DNA from: Dactylosporangium siamense
GTDB taxonomy: Bacteria; Actinomycetota; Actinomycetes; Mycobacteriales; Micromonosporaceae
NCBI RefSeq assembly: GCF_016862795.1
Contig: NZ_BONQ01000081.1
Span: forward strand, 62,001-126,000
DNA length: 64,000 nucleotides
Direction: 5' to 3'
Shown here: positions 16,647 through 25,162 of the stretch, piece after piece
Position numbering within the stretch: the stretch's first letter is position 1
Layout of the letters: every line of letters begins with the position of its first letter
Translations under genes and position numbers: made by a program
Notes under the pieces: model-generated
The model's database searches: none
Told to the model about the DNA's origin: nothing
The model's input: only the letters and a program-made list of their open reading frames with translations

Positions 16647-17044
16647 GCGCGCTGCCCGGGCCCGGGATCGAGCCGGTGAAGGGCCGCACCTGGCACCGTG
16701 CCGGCCCGCTCGACCGGATTCCGCAGGACGAGGGGCTGGTGCTCGGCACCGTCCCCAGGACCTCGGTGTTCAACTGCGACGGCGAGGTCCTCTGCATCGA
16801 CGACACCTGCACCCACGAGGACTACTCCCTCGCCGAGGGCTGGGTCGAGGGATGCGTCGTGGAGTGCACCCTGCACCTGGCCAAGTTCAATCTGAAGACC
16901 GGAGCGCCGGTCTCGCCGCCGGCCACCCGTGCGGTCGCCACCCACCCGGTGGCGACCGTCGGCGGCGACGTGTACGTGGCGCTTCCGGTGTCGTACCTGG
17001 TGAAGTCGGATCTGATGAAGGAGAACAGCGATGGGCTGGCTTGA
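16643..17044 (+). CDS. bphA3: Rieske-type ferredoxin
   Basis: 133 residues, slightly longer than the usual 105-110 because of an N-terminal stretch and a C-terminal tail that overlaps the next gene. The cluster ligands are C56/H58 (TCTHEDYSLAEG) and C75/H78 (VECTLHLAKFN), with the characteristic LCIDDTCTHEDYSL. It carries electrons from the flavoprotein reductase to the oxygenase Rieske centre. GTG at 16643 sits in a GTGA overlap with the beta-subunit stop. The C-terminus extends 14 bases into the dehydrogenase gene. Confidence 0.93.
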   Translation: MSALPGPGIEPVKGRTWHRAGPLDRIPQDEGLVLGTVPRTSVFNCDGEVLCIDDTCTHEDYSLAEGWVEGCVVECTLHLAKFNLKTGAPVSPPATRAVATHPVATVGGDVYVALPVSYLVKSDLMKENSDGLA

Positions 17045-17834
17045 GGGGCAGGCGGTGCTCGTCACGGGAGCGGGTTCCGGGCTCGGCCGGGCCATCGTGG
17101 ACCGGTTCGTCGCCGAGGGCGCCCGGGTGCTGGCCTTCGACCGGTCGGCGGAGAAGCTCACGGCGGTCAAGGCCGAGCACGCCGCCGCGGTCGAGGTGGT
17201 CGCCGGTGACGTGCGCAGCCCGCACGACAACCAGCACGCGGTGGAGACGGCCGTCGAGGCGTTCGGCCGGCTGGACACCTTCATCGGCAACGCCGGCCTC
17301 TGGGACTTCAACGGATCGTTGCTGGACACCCCGGCCGATCGGCTGGACCAGGGGTTCGACGAACTGTTCGGGGTCAACGTGAAGGGCTATCTGCTGGGTG
17401 CGAAGGCGGCGGCGCCGGCACTGCGCGAGTCCGGCGGCTCGGTGGTCCTGACGCTGTCCAACGCCGCGTTCTTCCCGGCCGGCGGTGGCCCGCTCTACGT
17501 CGCCTCCAAGCACGCCGGCGTCGGCCTGGTCCGCCAGCTGGCCTACGAGCTGGCACCCGAGGTGCGGGTCAACGCGGTCGCGCCCGGGGGCATGGACACC
17601 GACCTGCGCGGGCCGGAGTCGCTGGGCCTGGCGACGACCCGCATCGGGCAGGCGTTCCCGATCAACGACGTGATGCGGCAGGCGTCGGCGCTGCACATCG
17701 CGCCCGGCGCCGAGGACTACGTGGGCGCGTACGTGCTGCTCGCCGCGAAGGCGCAGTCCTCGACCATCACCGGTGCCGTCATCGACGCCAGCGGCTTCGG
17801 GACCCCGGCCCGTCCCGCGACCCCGGGAGCCTGA
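17031..17834 (+). CDS. bphB: cis-2,3-dihydrodiol dehydrogenase (SDR)
   Basis: 267 residues. NAD-binding GAGSGLG (13-19), NAG at 87-89, N116, and the triad S143 (TLSNAAFFP), Y156 and K160 (YVASK) are all present. PNGGGPLY-like AGGGPLYVASKHAGVGLVR and the SGGxxSDLRGPxSLG-like GGMDTDLRGPESLGL match BphB and cumene dihydrodiol dehydrogenases closely. It rearomatises the cis-dihydrodiol to a catechol, feeding the extradiol enzyme. It starts inside the ferredoxin gene, implying coupling. C-terminus GTPARPATPGA is variable in the family. Confidence 0.94.
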   Translation: MGWLEGQAVLVTGAGSGLGRAIVDRFVAEGARVLAFDRSAEKLTAVKAEHAAAVEVVAGDVRSPHDNQHAVETAVEAFGRLDTFIGNAGLWDFNGSLLDTPADRLDQGFDELFGVNVKGYLLGAKAAAPALRESGGSVVLTLSNAAFFPAGGGPLYVASKHAGVGLVRQLAYELAPEVRVNAVAPGGMDTDLRGPESLGLATTRIGQAFPINDVMRQASALHIAPGAEDYVGAYVLLAAKAQSSTITGAVIDASGFGTPARPATPGA

Positions 17835-17835
17835 C

Positions 17836-19071
17836 GTGGCACCGGCACCGCCGCACCACGTCGTCGTCGGCGGCAGCGCGGCGGGCGTCGCCGCCGCCTT
17901 CGGCCTGCGCGAGCACGGCTTCACCGGCCGCGTCACGCTCGTGGACGCGGGCACCGACCTGCCCTACGAGCGGCCGCCGCTGTCGAAACCGTCCGGCGGG
18001 CACCCCGCGCCGCGGCCGATCATGCCGTCGTCGGCCTACCGGGAGCAGGGGATCGAGCTGCGGCTGGGCGTCGCCGTGCGCGACCTGGACACCGGCACGC
18101 GCACCGTGACCCTCGACGACGGTGACCGCATCGCCGCCGACGCGGTCCTGCTGGCGACCGGGGTGTCGCCGCGGCGGCTGGACATCCCCGGCCGCGGCCT
18201 GGACAACGTCCTGGTCCTGCGCGACATCGACGACGCCCGGGCGTGGGCGGCCCGGCTGGCTGCCGCCGGGCCGGTCGTCCTGCTCGGCGGGGGTTTCATC
18301 GGCCTGGAGGCCGCGGCGGTCGCCCGCCGGCGCGGCCTGCCGGTCACCGTGGTCGAAGCGACGGCGCTGCCGCTCGGCGCCGCGCTCGGCCCCGAACTCG
18401 CCCGGCTCGTCGTCCAGCAGCACGTTGCGCACGGCGTGCGGTTCCACACCGGTCGGCACGCGACCGCCCTGCACGGTGCTGGCGCGGTCGAGCAGGTGGA
18501 GCTGGACGACGGCACCCGGCTGCCGGCGGCCACGGTCCTCGTCGGCTGCGGGGTCGTGCCCAACGACGCACTGGCCCGCCGGGCCGGCGCCGACACCGGC
18601 GACGGGATCCGGGTGGACGGGCACGGCCGCACGAGCGTGCCCTGGGTCTGGGCGGCCGGGGACGTCGCCGCCTACTTCAGCCCGTATACGGGCCGGGTCC
18701 AGCGCATCGAGCACTGGGACGTGGCGTCGCGGCACGGCAGGGCCGTGGGTGCCAGCATGGCCGGCGTCCACACCGTCAGCGCGGAGGCACCCTACTTCTG
18801 GTCGGATCAGTACGACCGGCGGCTGCAGATGTTCGGCCGGGCCCGGCCGGGCGACCGGATGGTGCTGCGGCCGGACGCGGGCCCGGAACACTTCCTGGGC
18901 TTCTGGGTCCGCGACGGGTGCCTGGTCGCCGCCGCCGGTCTGGACGCGGCCAGGCAGCTGCGGGCGGCGAAACCGCTGATCGAACGCCGCATCCCGGTCG
19001 ACCCCGCCGCACTCGCGGATCCGTCCGTGGACCTCAGATCGCTGGTCCGGGCCGGCACCGCGGCCGCCTGA
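17836..19071 (+). CDS. bphA4: Ferredoxin-NAD+ reductase component of the dioxygenase
   Basis: 411 residues with two dinucleotide folds: FAD at VVVGGSAAGVAAAFGLREHG (about 8-27) and NAD at LLGGGFIGLEAAAVARRRG (about residues 153-171). The FAD-closing motif VWAAGDVAAYFSP and the C-terminal domain starting YFWSDQYDRRLQMFGRA are typical of BphA4/putidaredoxin reductases. It transfers electrons from NADH to the Rieske ferredoxin. GTG at 17836 follows the previous stop by one base. It is the last gene of the plus-strand operon, converging on a TetR gene with seven bases between. Confidence 0.94.
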   Translation: MAPAPPHHVVVGGSAAGVAAAFGLREHGFTGRVTLVDAGTDLPYERPPLSKPSGGHPAPRPIMPSSAYREQGIELRLGVAVRDLDTGTRTVTLDDGDRIAADAVLLATGVSPRRLDIPGRGLDNVLVLRDIDDARAWAARLAAAGPVVLLGGGFIGLEAAAVARRRGLPVTVVEATALPLGAALGPELARLVVQQHVAHGVRFHTGRHATALHGAGAVEQVELDDGTRLPAATVLVGCGVVPNDALARRAGADTGDGIRVDGHGRTSVPWVWAAGDVAAYFSPYTGRVQRIEHWDVASRHGRAVGASMAGVHTVSAEAPYFWSDQYDRRLQMFGRARPGDRMVLRPDAGPEHFLGFWVRDGCLVAAAGLDAARQLRAAKPLIERRIPVDPAALADPSVDLRSLVRAGTAAA

Positions 19072-19078
19072 CCGCGGT

Positions 19079-19723
19079 TCAGTCCCGCGCGGCCGCGATC
19101 ACGGAGGCCCGGACGGCCTGGAAGAGGTCGTCCATCGACCGGCGCAGCGCGTCGAGGTCCGGACCGCAGGTCAGGATCAGCCCCCGGGTCGCGGCCTCGG
19201 TCAGGACGGCGAGCCGCCGGGCCAGCCCGGCGGCGTCGGCGGCGCCGTGATCCCGGGCGAACGCCAGGAACGTCGGCTCCAGCTCCCGCTGCGTGGTCGT
19301 GCGCAGCTGCGCCATCACCTTGCGCAGCTCGGGGTCGCTGTGGCTGAGCCGCATGAGATCGGCGTCGAGCAGGAACGCCGCGTGCTCCTTGATGATCGCC
19401 GCGATCGCACCGGACCAGTAGGCCCGGAACCGGGCGTCCGGGTCGCCGGTGCCGGCGGTGTAGCCGGGGATGTCCGCGAAGAATCGGGCCGACCAGCGCT
19501 CCATGACCGCGGCGAGGATGCCGGCCTTGCCGGTGAAATGGTGGTAGATCGATCCCACCGGCAGCCCGGACTCCCGGCGGATGGCGGCGATCGAGGTTTT
19601 GTCGTAGCCCTGGCCGGTCATGAGCCGTTCGGCGACGTCCAGGATGACGTCGCGGGAGTGCCGGACCTGCTCGTCCGGGGCCGCCGCCGGGGCCGCCTGG
19701 GCGGGTCGCGCCGTCGGGCTCAT
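19079..19723 (-). CDS. TetR family transcriptional regulator
   Basis: 214 residues. A low-complexity Ala/Pro lead is followed by the HTH: VILDVAERLMTGQGYDKTSI, then RRESGLPVGSIYHHFTGKAG (residues about 25-72). The ligand domain ends in a helical bundle (ATRGLILTCGPDLDALRRSM). It is coupled to the iclR gene by an ATGA overlap and is the distal gene of an iclR-tetR pair inside the aromatic cluster. The 25-bp palindrome upstream of iclR is a typical TetR-family operator shape, so this protein may autoregulate the pair; its other targets are unknown. Confidence 0.88.
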   Translation of the reverse strand: MSPTARPAQAAPAAAPDEQVRHSRDVILDVAERLMTGQGYDKTSIAAIRRESGLPVGSIYHHFTGKAGILAAVMERWSARFFADIPGYTAGTGDPDARFRAYWSGAIAAIIKEHAAFLLDADLMRLSHSDPELRKVMAQLRTTTQRELEPTFLAFARDHGAADAAGLARRLAVLTEAATRGLILTCGPDLDALRRSMDDLFQAVRASVIAAARD

Positions 19724-20436
19724 GCGGCGAGGTCGGGCGAGGTCGCCATCACGCGGCTCAGCCCGGTGACGGTCTCGCGGAGCGGGTTGACGAACAGGTC
19801 GCCGCTGCCGTTGGCGGCGGCGAACGCCACGGAGACGGCGGCGACCGCCCTGCCGTTGTTGAGGACCGGGACCGCGACGCAGGCCAGGCCGGGCGCCGCC
19901 TCCTCCCGATCGGTTGCGACGCCCCGTCGGCGGACCTCCTGCAGGTGCTCCGTGGCCAACTCGGTGCTGAGGCGGTCGCCGAAGGCGAGCATCGCCTTGC
20001 CGACGCCGGTGCGGCCGGCGGGCAGCCGGCCGCCGATGAGCGCCGGGGTGTTGGGCGACTGCGGGCTGGTCAGCTTCTCCAGGTAGATGACGTCGGCGCC
20101 GTGCAGCATCGCGAGGTGCACGGTCTGGCCGGTCACGCGGCGCAGCCGCTCGAGGTAGGGCAGCGCGGTCTCGCGCAGCCTGACGTCCAGTGACAGGGCG
20201 CCCATGGTGAACATCCTGAGCCCGATCTTGTACCCGGTGCCGACCCGCTCGACGGCCCCGACGTCCAGGAGCATGCCGAGCAGGCGGTGGACCGTCGACT
20301 TCGGCAGGCCGCTGCGCCGCGCGATGTCACTGAGCGTCAGGATCCGATGGCCCTGGTTGAAGGCGGCGAGGACGTCGAACGCCTTCCACAGCACGGACGG
20401 CGCGGCGCCGTCCGTCGAGGATGCGTGGGTCGCCAT
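19720..20436 (-). CDS. IclR family transcriptional regulator
   Basis: 238 residues. N-terminal winged HTH: LWKAFDVLAAFNQGHRILTL, then SDIARRSGLPKSTVHRLLGM and LLDVGAVER (about 16-62). The C-terminal effector domain has the IclR core: GQTVHLAMLHGADVIYLEKL, GRLPAGRTGVGKAMLAFGDR and LACVAVPVLNNGRAVAAVSV. IclR proteins commonly activate or repress aromatic catabolism (PcaR, PobR, OhbR types). ATG follows GGGAGG by six bases. The TTCCG-N5-CGGAA sites at both outer promoters of this cluster have the 15-bp palindromic form expected for IclR proteins. The effector is probably a pathway substrate or intermediate. Confidence 0.92.
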   Translation of the reverse strand: MATHASSTDGAAPSVLWKAFDVLAAFNQGHRILTLSDIARRSGLPKSTVHRLLGMLLDVGAVERVGTGYKIGLRMFTMGALSLDVRLRETALPYLERLRRVTGQTVHLAMLHGADVIYLEKLTSPQSPNTPALIGGRLPAGRTGVGKAMLAFGDRLSTELATEHLQEVRRRGVATDREEAAPGLACVAVPVLNNGRAVAAVSVAFAAANGSGDLFVNPLRETVTGLSRVMATSPDLAA

Positions 20437-20447
20437 ATCTGTCCTCC

Positions 20448-20472
20448 CTCACTAGAACGTCGTTCTAGTGAG
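20448..20472. promoter_or_regulatory. 25-bp perfect palindrome upstream of iclR-tetR
   Basis: CTCACTAGAACG (20448-20459), one central T, and CGTTCTAGTGAG (20461-20472): 12-bp perfect arms. It lies between the aldolase stop and the iclR ribosome site. The inner AGAACGTCGTTCT resembles TetR-family operators (compare KstR-type CTAGAAC-N2-GTTCTAG, but with three central bases). Probably the operator of the iclR-tetR unit. It could also form a hairpin behind the aldolase gene, but no U-tract is present. Confidence 0.75.
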
Positions 20473-20476
20473 GATG

Positions 20477-21508
20477 TTACGTCCGTGTTTCGCCTCCTGC
20501 CAAGAGGGCCGCCCGGAGGTCCAGGGCGATGTCGACGATCATGTCCTCCTGCCCGCCGACCAGCTGACGCGCGCCGACCTGGGTGAGGATGTCGCGGGTG
20601 TCGAGACCGTAGGTCGCCGCGGCGGCCTCGGCGTGGCGCAGGAAGCTGGAGTACACCCCGGCACTGCCGAGCGTGAGCGTCTCCCGGTCGACCCGGATCG
20701 GACGGTCCATCAACGGCCGGACGATGTCGTCGGCCGCGTCCTGCAGCGCGAACAGGTCACAGCCGTGCCGCCAGCCCTGCCGGTCGGCCACCGCGATGAG
20801 CGGCTCGATCGGGCAGTTGCCGGCGCCGGCGCCGAGCCCGGCGAGCGAGGCGTCGACACGGGTGACGCCCTCCTCGACCGCCACGACGCTGTTGGCCACG
20901 GACAGCGAGAGGTTCTCATGGGCGTGGATGCCGATCTGGGTCGTGTCGTCCAGCACGTCGCGGTACGCCCGGACCCGCGCGGCGACGTCCGCCATGGTCA
21001 GGTGACCGCCGGAGTCGGTCACGTAGACGCAGTGGGCGCCGTAGGACTCCATCAGCCGGGCCTGTTCGGCGAGGGCCGCCGGGGCGGCCAGGTGGCTCAT
21101 CATGAGGAACCCCGAGACGTCCATGCCGAGTTCGCGCGCGGTGGCGATGTGCTGCGCGGCGACGTCGGCCTCGGTGCAGTGGGTGGCGATCCGCACCGAG
21201 GTGACGCCGAGGGCGTGCGCCCGCCGCAGGTCCGCGATGGTGCCGATCCCGGGCAGCAGCAGCGTGGTCAGCCGGGCCCTGGTAACGGTGCCGGCGGCGA
21301 CCTCCAGCCACTGCCAGTCGGTGTGGCTGCCCGGCCCGTAGGTGAGGCTGCCCCCGGCGAGGCCGTCGCCGTGCGCCACCTCGATCGCGTCGACGCCCGC
21401 CCGGTCCAGCGCCGTGACGACGCGCTGGATGTCCGCCAGGGAGATGCGGTGCCGCAGGGCGTGCATGCCGTCGCGCAGGGTGACGTCCTGGACGTAGATC
21501 GCGGTCAT
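20477..21508 (-). CDS. dmpG: 4-hydroxy-2-oxovalerate aldolase
   Basis: 343 residues. Catalytic R12, D13 and H16 are in [12 protein letters not shown]; the metal ligands H195 and H197 are in [15 protein letters not shown]; the C-terminal [16 protein letters not shown] is a DmpG/BphI signature. It splits 4-hydroxy-2-oxoacids into pyruvate plus an aldehyde, channelled to the acylating dehydrogenase encoded just upstream. Start ATG overlaps the end of that gene. Together with the hydratase and dehydrogenase genes it forms the lower meta-cleavage operon (also called bphHJI or dmpEFG). Confidence 0.96.
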   Translation of the reverse strand: MTAIYVQDVTLRDGMHALRHRISLADIQRVVTALDRAGVDAIEVAHGDGLAGGSLTYGPGSHTDWQWLEVAAGTVTRARLTTLLLPGIGTIADLRRAHALGVTSVRIATHCTEADVAAQHIATARELGMDVSGFLMMSHLAAPAALAEQARLMESYGAHCVYVTDSGGHLTMADVAARVRAYRDVLDDTTQIGIHAHENLSLSVANSVVAVEEGVTRVDASLAGLGAGAGNCPIEPLIAVADRQGWRHGCDLFALQDAADDIVRPLMDRPIRVDRETLTLGSAGVYSSFLRHAEAAAATYGLDTRDILTQVGARQLVGGQEDMIVDIALDLRAALLAGGETRT

Positions 21509-22440
21509 CGGACGGCCTTCCGGTCGGCGAGGCGCTCGGCGACCCGCAGGGCGGCCGAGGTCATGATGTCGAGGTTCCCGGCGTAGGCCGGCAGGTAGTG
21601 CGCCGCACCCTCGACCTCGAGGAACGCGGTGACCTGCGTGGTCACCGGCCCGGCTCCGTCGGGCAGCAGGGTGTGCACCGGGGCGTCGGCGGGCAGGTCC
21701 GTGAACTGCACCTGCTGCTTGAGCCGGTAGCCGGGGACATACGCGCCGACCGCGGCGACCATGTCCGCCACCGAGGCGCGCACGGCGTCCCGGTCGGCGT
21801 CGCCGATCAGGCAGTGCACCGTGTCACGCATGATGAGCGGCGGCTCGGCCGGGTTCAGGACGATGATCGCCTTGCCGCGGCCGGCCCCGCCGACGGCCTC
21901 GATGGCGGCGGCCGTGGTCTCGGTGAACTCGTCGATGTTGGCCCTCGTTCCGGGACCGGCCGACCGCGACGCGATCGAGGCCACGATCTCCGCGTACGGC
22001 ACCGCGGTGACCCGCGAGACCGCCGCGACGACCGGGATCGTCGCCTGGCCTCCGCAGGTGACCATGTTGACGTTCGTGGCGTCGAGGTGCTGCTCGAGAT
22101 TGACCGACGGCACGACGTACGGGCCGATCGCGGCCGGTGTCAGGTCGATCATGCGCTTGCCGTAGGGCGCCAGCGCGGCGGCGTTGGCGACGTGTGCCTT
22201 CGCCGACGTCGCGTCGAAGACGACCTGGATGTCGGCGAAGTCCGCCATCGCGATCAGCCCCCGCACCCCGTCGGAGGTCGTGGCGACGCCGAGCCGCGCG
22301 GCCCGGGCCAGCCCGTCCGAGGCTGGGTCGACGCCGACCATCGCGGCCAGCTGGAGCGCCGGCGACAACCGCAGAATCTTGATCATCAGATCGGTGCCGA
22401 TGTTGCCGGAGCCGATCACCGCCACCTTGGTGCGGCTCAT
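21505..22440 (-). CDS. dmpF: Acetaldehyde dehydrogenase (acylating)
   Basis: 311 residues. N-terminal NAD fold [20 protein letters not shown]; the catalytic Cys is C129 in [14 protein letters not shown]; the stretch [20 protein letters not shown] is diagnostic of DmpF/BphJ/MhpF. It converts the aldehyde released by the partner aldolase to acetyl-CoA (or propionyl-CoA) with NAD+ and CoA, and the two enzymes form a channelling complex. ATG at 22440 overlaps the hydratase stop (ATGA), and its own stop overlaps the aldolase start. Confidence 0.96.
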   Translation of the reverse strand: MSRTKVAVIGSGNIGTDLMIKILRLSPALQLAAMVGVDPASDGLARAARLGVATTSDGVRGLIAMADFADIQVVFDATSAKAHVANAAALAPYGKRMIDLTPAAIGPYVVPSVNLEQHLDATNVNMVTCGGQATIPVVAAVSRVTAVPYAEIVASIASRSAGPGTRANIDEFTETTAAAIEAVGGAGRGKAIIVLNPAEPPLIMRDTVHCLIGDADRDAVRASVADMVAAVGAYVPGYRLKQQVQFTDLPADAPVHTLLPDGAGPVTTQVTAFLEVEGAAHYLPAYAGNLDIMTSAALRVAERLADRKAVR

Positions 22441-23237
22441 GCTTCCCCCTCGACGAATCGCACGGAGACCGTGCCGAGCGGGCCGATCTCGGCCCGGACG
22501 TCGTCCCCCGGCGCGACGGTGTGCATCGGCCCCAGCGCCCCGGAGAGCACCACCTGGCCGGCGCGCAGCGGGTCGCCCAGATCCCGGGCGGTGCGCGCCA
22601 GCCAGGCCAGCGCCTCCAGCGGGTCGCCCAGGCAGGCGGCCCCACTGCCGGTGGACACCACGCGCCCGCCGACGGTCATGGTCATGCCGACCTCCTTCGG
22701 CGCGAAGCCGGTCAGGGCGAGCCGGTGGCCGCCGAGCACGTAGAGGCCGCTGGAGGCGTTGTCGGCGACGGTGTCGACGATCCCGATGTCCCAACCGGCG
22801 ATCCTGCTGTCCACGATCTCCAGCGCGGCCACCGCGTACGCGACGGCGCCGGCGCACCGGGTGGTGGTGAGTCCGTCGCCGTCCAGGTCCTCGGCCAGCA
22901 CGAAGGCGACCTCGGCCTCGACCCGCGGTTGCAGCAGCCGGCCCATCGCGACCGTGCCGCCGTCGGCCACCGCCATGTCCTCGAACAACACCCCGAAGTC
23001 GGGCTGGTCCACCCCGAGTTGCCGCTGCACCGCCGCCGACGTCAGACCGACCTTGCGGCCGGTGACCCGGCCCCCGTCCACGATCCGCCACCCGGTGAGC
23101 ACCTGCTGCACCGCGTAGGCGCCCGCGACGTCGGCCGCGGCGAAGAGATGGCGGACCGGCGGCACGGTACGCCGCCGGATCCAGGCGTCGGTGAGGCGCA
23201 CGGCCGCCTCGGCCACCGCATGTGCTGACTCGGTCAT
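22437..23237 (-). CDS. dmpE: 2-hydroxypenta-2,4-dienoate (2-oxopent-4-enoate) hydratase
   Basis: 266 residues, fumarylacetoacetate-hydrolase fold. Motifs include [31 protein letters not shown], then the acidic metal site [19 protein letters not shown] and [13 protein letters not shown]. MhpD/BphH/DmpE enzymes add water to 2-hydroxypentadienoate to give 4-hydroxy-2-oxovalerate. ATG at 23237 matches the family start; codons upstream lack homology. It is first in the lower operon and lies behind a promoter region with three TTCCG-N5-CGG elements. Confidence 0.93.
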   Translation of the reverse strand: MTESAHAVAEAAVRLTDAWIRRRTVPPVRHLFAAADVAGAYAVQQVLTGWRIVDGGRVTGRKVGLTSAAVQRQLGVDQPDFGVLFEDMAVADGGTVAMGRLLQPRVEAEVAFVLAEDLDGDGLTTTRCAGAVAYAVAALEIVDSRIAGWDIGIVDTVADNASSGLYVLGGHRLALTGFAPKEVGMTMTVGGRVVSTGSGAACLGDPLEALAWLARTARDLGDPLRAGQVVLSGALGPMHTVAPGDDVRAEIGPLGTVSVRFVEGEA

Positions 23238-23270
23238 GGAGGTCCCGTCGTGATCGCTGGGCTCGGACCC

Positions 23271-23345
23271 TTCCGAGTGTCGGCGCGGGCACCGCCGCAG
23301 CAGGCGGGGCGTTCCGGTGGACGGCACGGTTTCCGGCGATCGGAC
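23271..23345. promoter_or_regulatory. Three degenerate TTCCG-N5-CGGAA sites upstream of the lower operon
   Basis: TTCCG-agtgt-CGGcg (23271-23285), TTCCG-gtgga-CGGcA (23312-23326) and TTCCG-gcgat-CGGAc (23331-23345) share the half-site and the five-base spacer of the perfect copies at 13661 and 13714. They lie 34 to 108 bases upstream of the hydratase start. The last two are adjacent, 19 bp apart. The degeneracy leaves room for chance in GC-rich DNA, but the repeated spacing in both promoters argues for function. Confidence 0.55.
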
Positions 23346-23349
23346 GCCG

Positions 23350-23502
23350 CTACCCGGCGGCGGGCACGGACCGCTCCAGCGGGCGGCTGGTCAGCTCGCG
23401 GCGGATGACCGGGGCGATCTCGGCGAAGAACAGCTCCAGTGACCCGGTGGAGGCCGCCCGGCCGAGCACGACCCGGTCGACCTGGACGTGGATGTGGACG
23501 TG
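23350..23502 (-). pseudogene. LLM-class flavin oxidoreductase remnant (C-terminus)
   Basis: The minus strand reads HIHVQVDRVVLGRAASTGSL, then ELFFAEIAPVIRRELTSRPL and ends at TAG 23350. This matches the last helices of luciferase-like monooxygenases (ELFFxEIAPxIRRE). The barrel is missing and there is no start. It lies between the promoter of the lower meta-cleavage operon and the next plus-strand gene; nothing convincing is seen in 23503-23699 except the ribosome site of that gene. Confidence 0.6.
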
Positions 23503-23699
23503 GGAAGATCTCATGGCCGACGTGCCGGTGCGGCGGGAGCATGAACTTCACCGGGGCCACCTCCGCACGAGGCAAGCCTTCGACGTCGCCGGGTTTAACG
23601 TCGCGTTCCCGTGGCAGCCCGAAACGTCGGTCGGCTGCACCGACCTCGGCCTCGACCGCCCACCGTCACGCATGACCGACCCAACGAGAGGAACCGACC

Positions 23700-24638
23700 A
23701 TGGCAGTGCGGTGGATCGCACCGACGTTCGGCGGACCCGAAGTGCTCACCCTGGTGGAGACGGAGGTCCCGCCACCCGCTGAGGGTGAGGTCACGATCGA
23801 CGTGCGGGCCGCCGGCGTGAACCCGGCCGACTACAAGCATCTCGCCGCCGGGCGCGGCCCCGACCGGCCGCTGCCGCTGCTGATCGGCTACGAGGTCGCC
23901 GGCGTGCTCAGCGCCGTCGGGCCGGGCACCGAGATCGCCTCCGGCGGCGGCGCGTCCGGCGACCCGGTCGTGGCGTTCCGGATCAGCGGCGGCTACGCCT
24001 CGCAGGTCACCGTGCCGGCGAAGGACGTCTTCGCCAAGCCGGCCGCGCTGGACTATCCGGCCGCCGCCAACCTGTTGCTCGCCGGGGCGACCGCCGCGGA
24101 GGCGCTGCACGTCACGCGGGTCGCGGCGGGCGAGACGATCCTCGTGCACGGCGCGTCCGGCGCGGTCGGCGTCAGCGTGCTGCAACAGGCGCGGCTCATC
24201 TGCGCCAGGGTCGTCGGCACCGCGAGCGAACGCAACTTCGACCTGGTGCGCGGCTTCGGCGCGGAGCCGATCGCCTACGGGCCGGGGCTCATGGACCGGG
24301 TGCGGGCGGCCGCGCCGGAGGGCGTCGCCGCGGTCATCGACACCGTCGGGACCGACGAGGCCATCGACTCCGCCGGCGAACTGCTCGCCGACGCCGGCCG
24401 CGCCGTGACGATCGTCGTGTCGGACCGCTCGCGGGCGGCCGGCGTCACCGCGATCGGCGGCGCGCAACCGGCGAGCGCCGCGTTCCGGGACGCCGTCCGC
24501 GCCCGGCTGCTCGACCTGGCCGCCGACGGCCGGCTCGTCGTCCCGGTCGCCCGGACCTTCCCGCTCGACGAGGCCCTCGCGGCGATCGAGCTGGTCCGTG
24601 GCACCCACCCGGGCGGCAAGGTCGCCCTCATCCCCTGA
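23700..24638 (+). CDS. NADP-dependent zinc-type/quinone oxidoreductase (MDR family)
   Basis: 312 residues. The GroES-like N-domain (GPEVLTLVETEVPPPAEGEV, AAGVNPADYKH, LLIGYEVAGVLSAVGPGTEI) is followed by a Rossmann domain with VHGASGAVGVSVLQQAR (about residues 149-165). The zinc-binding cysteines of alcohol dehydrogenases are absent, as in quinone oxidoreductases. GAGAGGA lies upstream of ATG. C-terminus HPGGKVALIP is typical. It probably reduces a quinone or enone; a link to the adjacent aromatic cluster is possible but not shown. Confidence 0.9.
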   Translation: MAVRWIAPTFGGPEVLTLVETEVPPPAEGEVTIDVRAAGVNPADYKHLAAGRGPDRPLPLLIGYEVAGVLSAVGPGTEIASGGGASGDPVVAFRISGGYASQVTVPAKDVFAKPAALDYPAAANLLLAGATAAEALHVTRVAAGETILVHGASGAVGVSVLQQARLICARVVGTASERNFDLVRGFGAEPIAYGPGLMDRVRAAAPEGVAAVIDTVGTDEAIDSAGELLADAGRAVTIVVSDRSRAAGVTAIGGAQPASAAFRDAVRARLLDLAADGRLVVPVARTFPLDEALAAIELVRGTHPGGKVALIP

Positions 24639-24660
24639 CGGCGACACCGCCGCTGAGGCC

Positions 24661-25089
24661 TCATCGCGCGGGCGGCACCCACGGGCCGACGCCACCGATG
24701 CGCTCGACGGTGTACCGCACGATGAACCCCGGCCCCTTCGGCGCGGGAAACTCGGTGTCCGGCGACATGTACACCTTCGTCAGCCGGTTGAGCAGATCCC
24801 AGGCGTCGTCGCTCGGCTCGACGACGGCGCGCGCCCGCAGCGCGGCGTACTCGTTGAGGAACACGCCGGGCACCCGGGGGGCGGCGAAGGACAGCACCAC
24901 GCGCGGGTCCCGCTCGATGTTGCGCAGCTTCACGTACCGCGACATGTGCCCGCTGACGAGCTCGTCACCGTCCAGTCCGACCCACACGACGGTCACCTGC
25001 GGGCTCCCGTCGGCGTTGATGGTGCTCAGATGCACCAACGGCCCGGACTCGATCAGGTCCCGCAACTGCTGTGGCAGACGCTGTGTCAT
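24661..25089 (-). CDS. PPOX class F420-dependent oxidoreductase-like protein
   Basis: 142 residues with the split-barrel flavin fold: LPQQLRDLIESGPLVHLSTI, NADGSPQVTVVWVGLDGDEL, then RDPRVVLSF and a C-terminal VRYTVERIGGVGPW. The 'LSTINADGSPQVTVVWVGxDGDEL' pattern is that of actinobacterial F420-binding PPOX proteins (Rv1155/Rv2074 type). Such proteins bind F420 or flavin and reduce small molecules; substrate unknown. It converges with the quinone oxidoreductase gene. Confidence 0.87.
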   Translation of the reverse strand: MTQRLPQQLRDLIESGPLVHLSTINADGSPQVTVVWVGLDGDELVSGHMSRYVKLRNIERDPRVVLSFAAPRVPGVFLNEYAALRARAVVEPSDDAWDLLNRLTKVYMSPDTEFPAPKGPGFIVRYTVERIGGVGPWVPPAR

Positions 25090-25162
25090 ACGCCCACCGT
25101 AACCACGGCCGGTGCGGGCGCTCGGGCCGAAGTTCGCAAGCGCCGGGCCAATTCACCTGCGC

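Noticed and set aside
20448-20472. KstR operator (steroid regulon)
   Set aside because: The palindrome resembles CTAGAAC-N2-GTTCTAG but has three central bases, and no steroid genes are here; called only as a TetR-type site.
11342-23237. Steroid ring-A/B (hsa) cluster identity
   Set aside because: HsaC/HsaD-type enzymes are similar to those here, but the presence of a two-subunit ring-hydroxylating dioxygenase with ferredoxin, reductase and cis-dihydrodiol dehydrogenase, and the absence of hsaA/hsaB and kst genes, favour an arene dioxygenation pathway.
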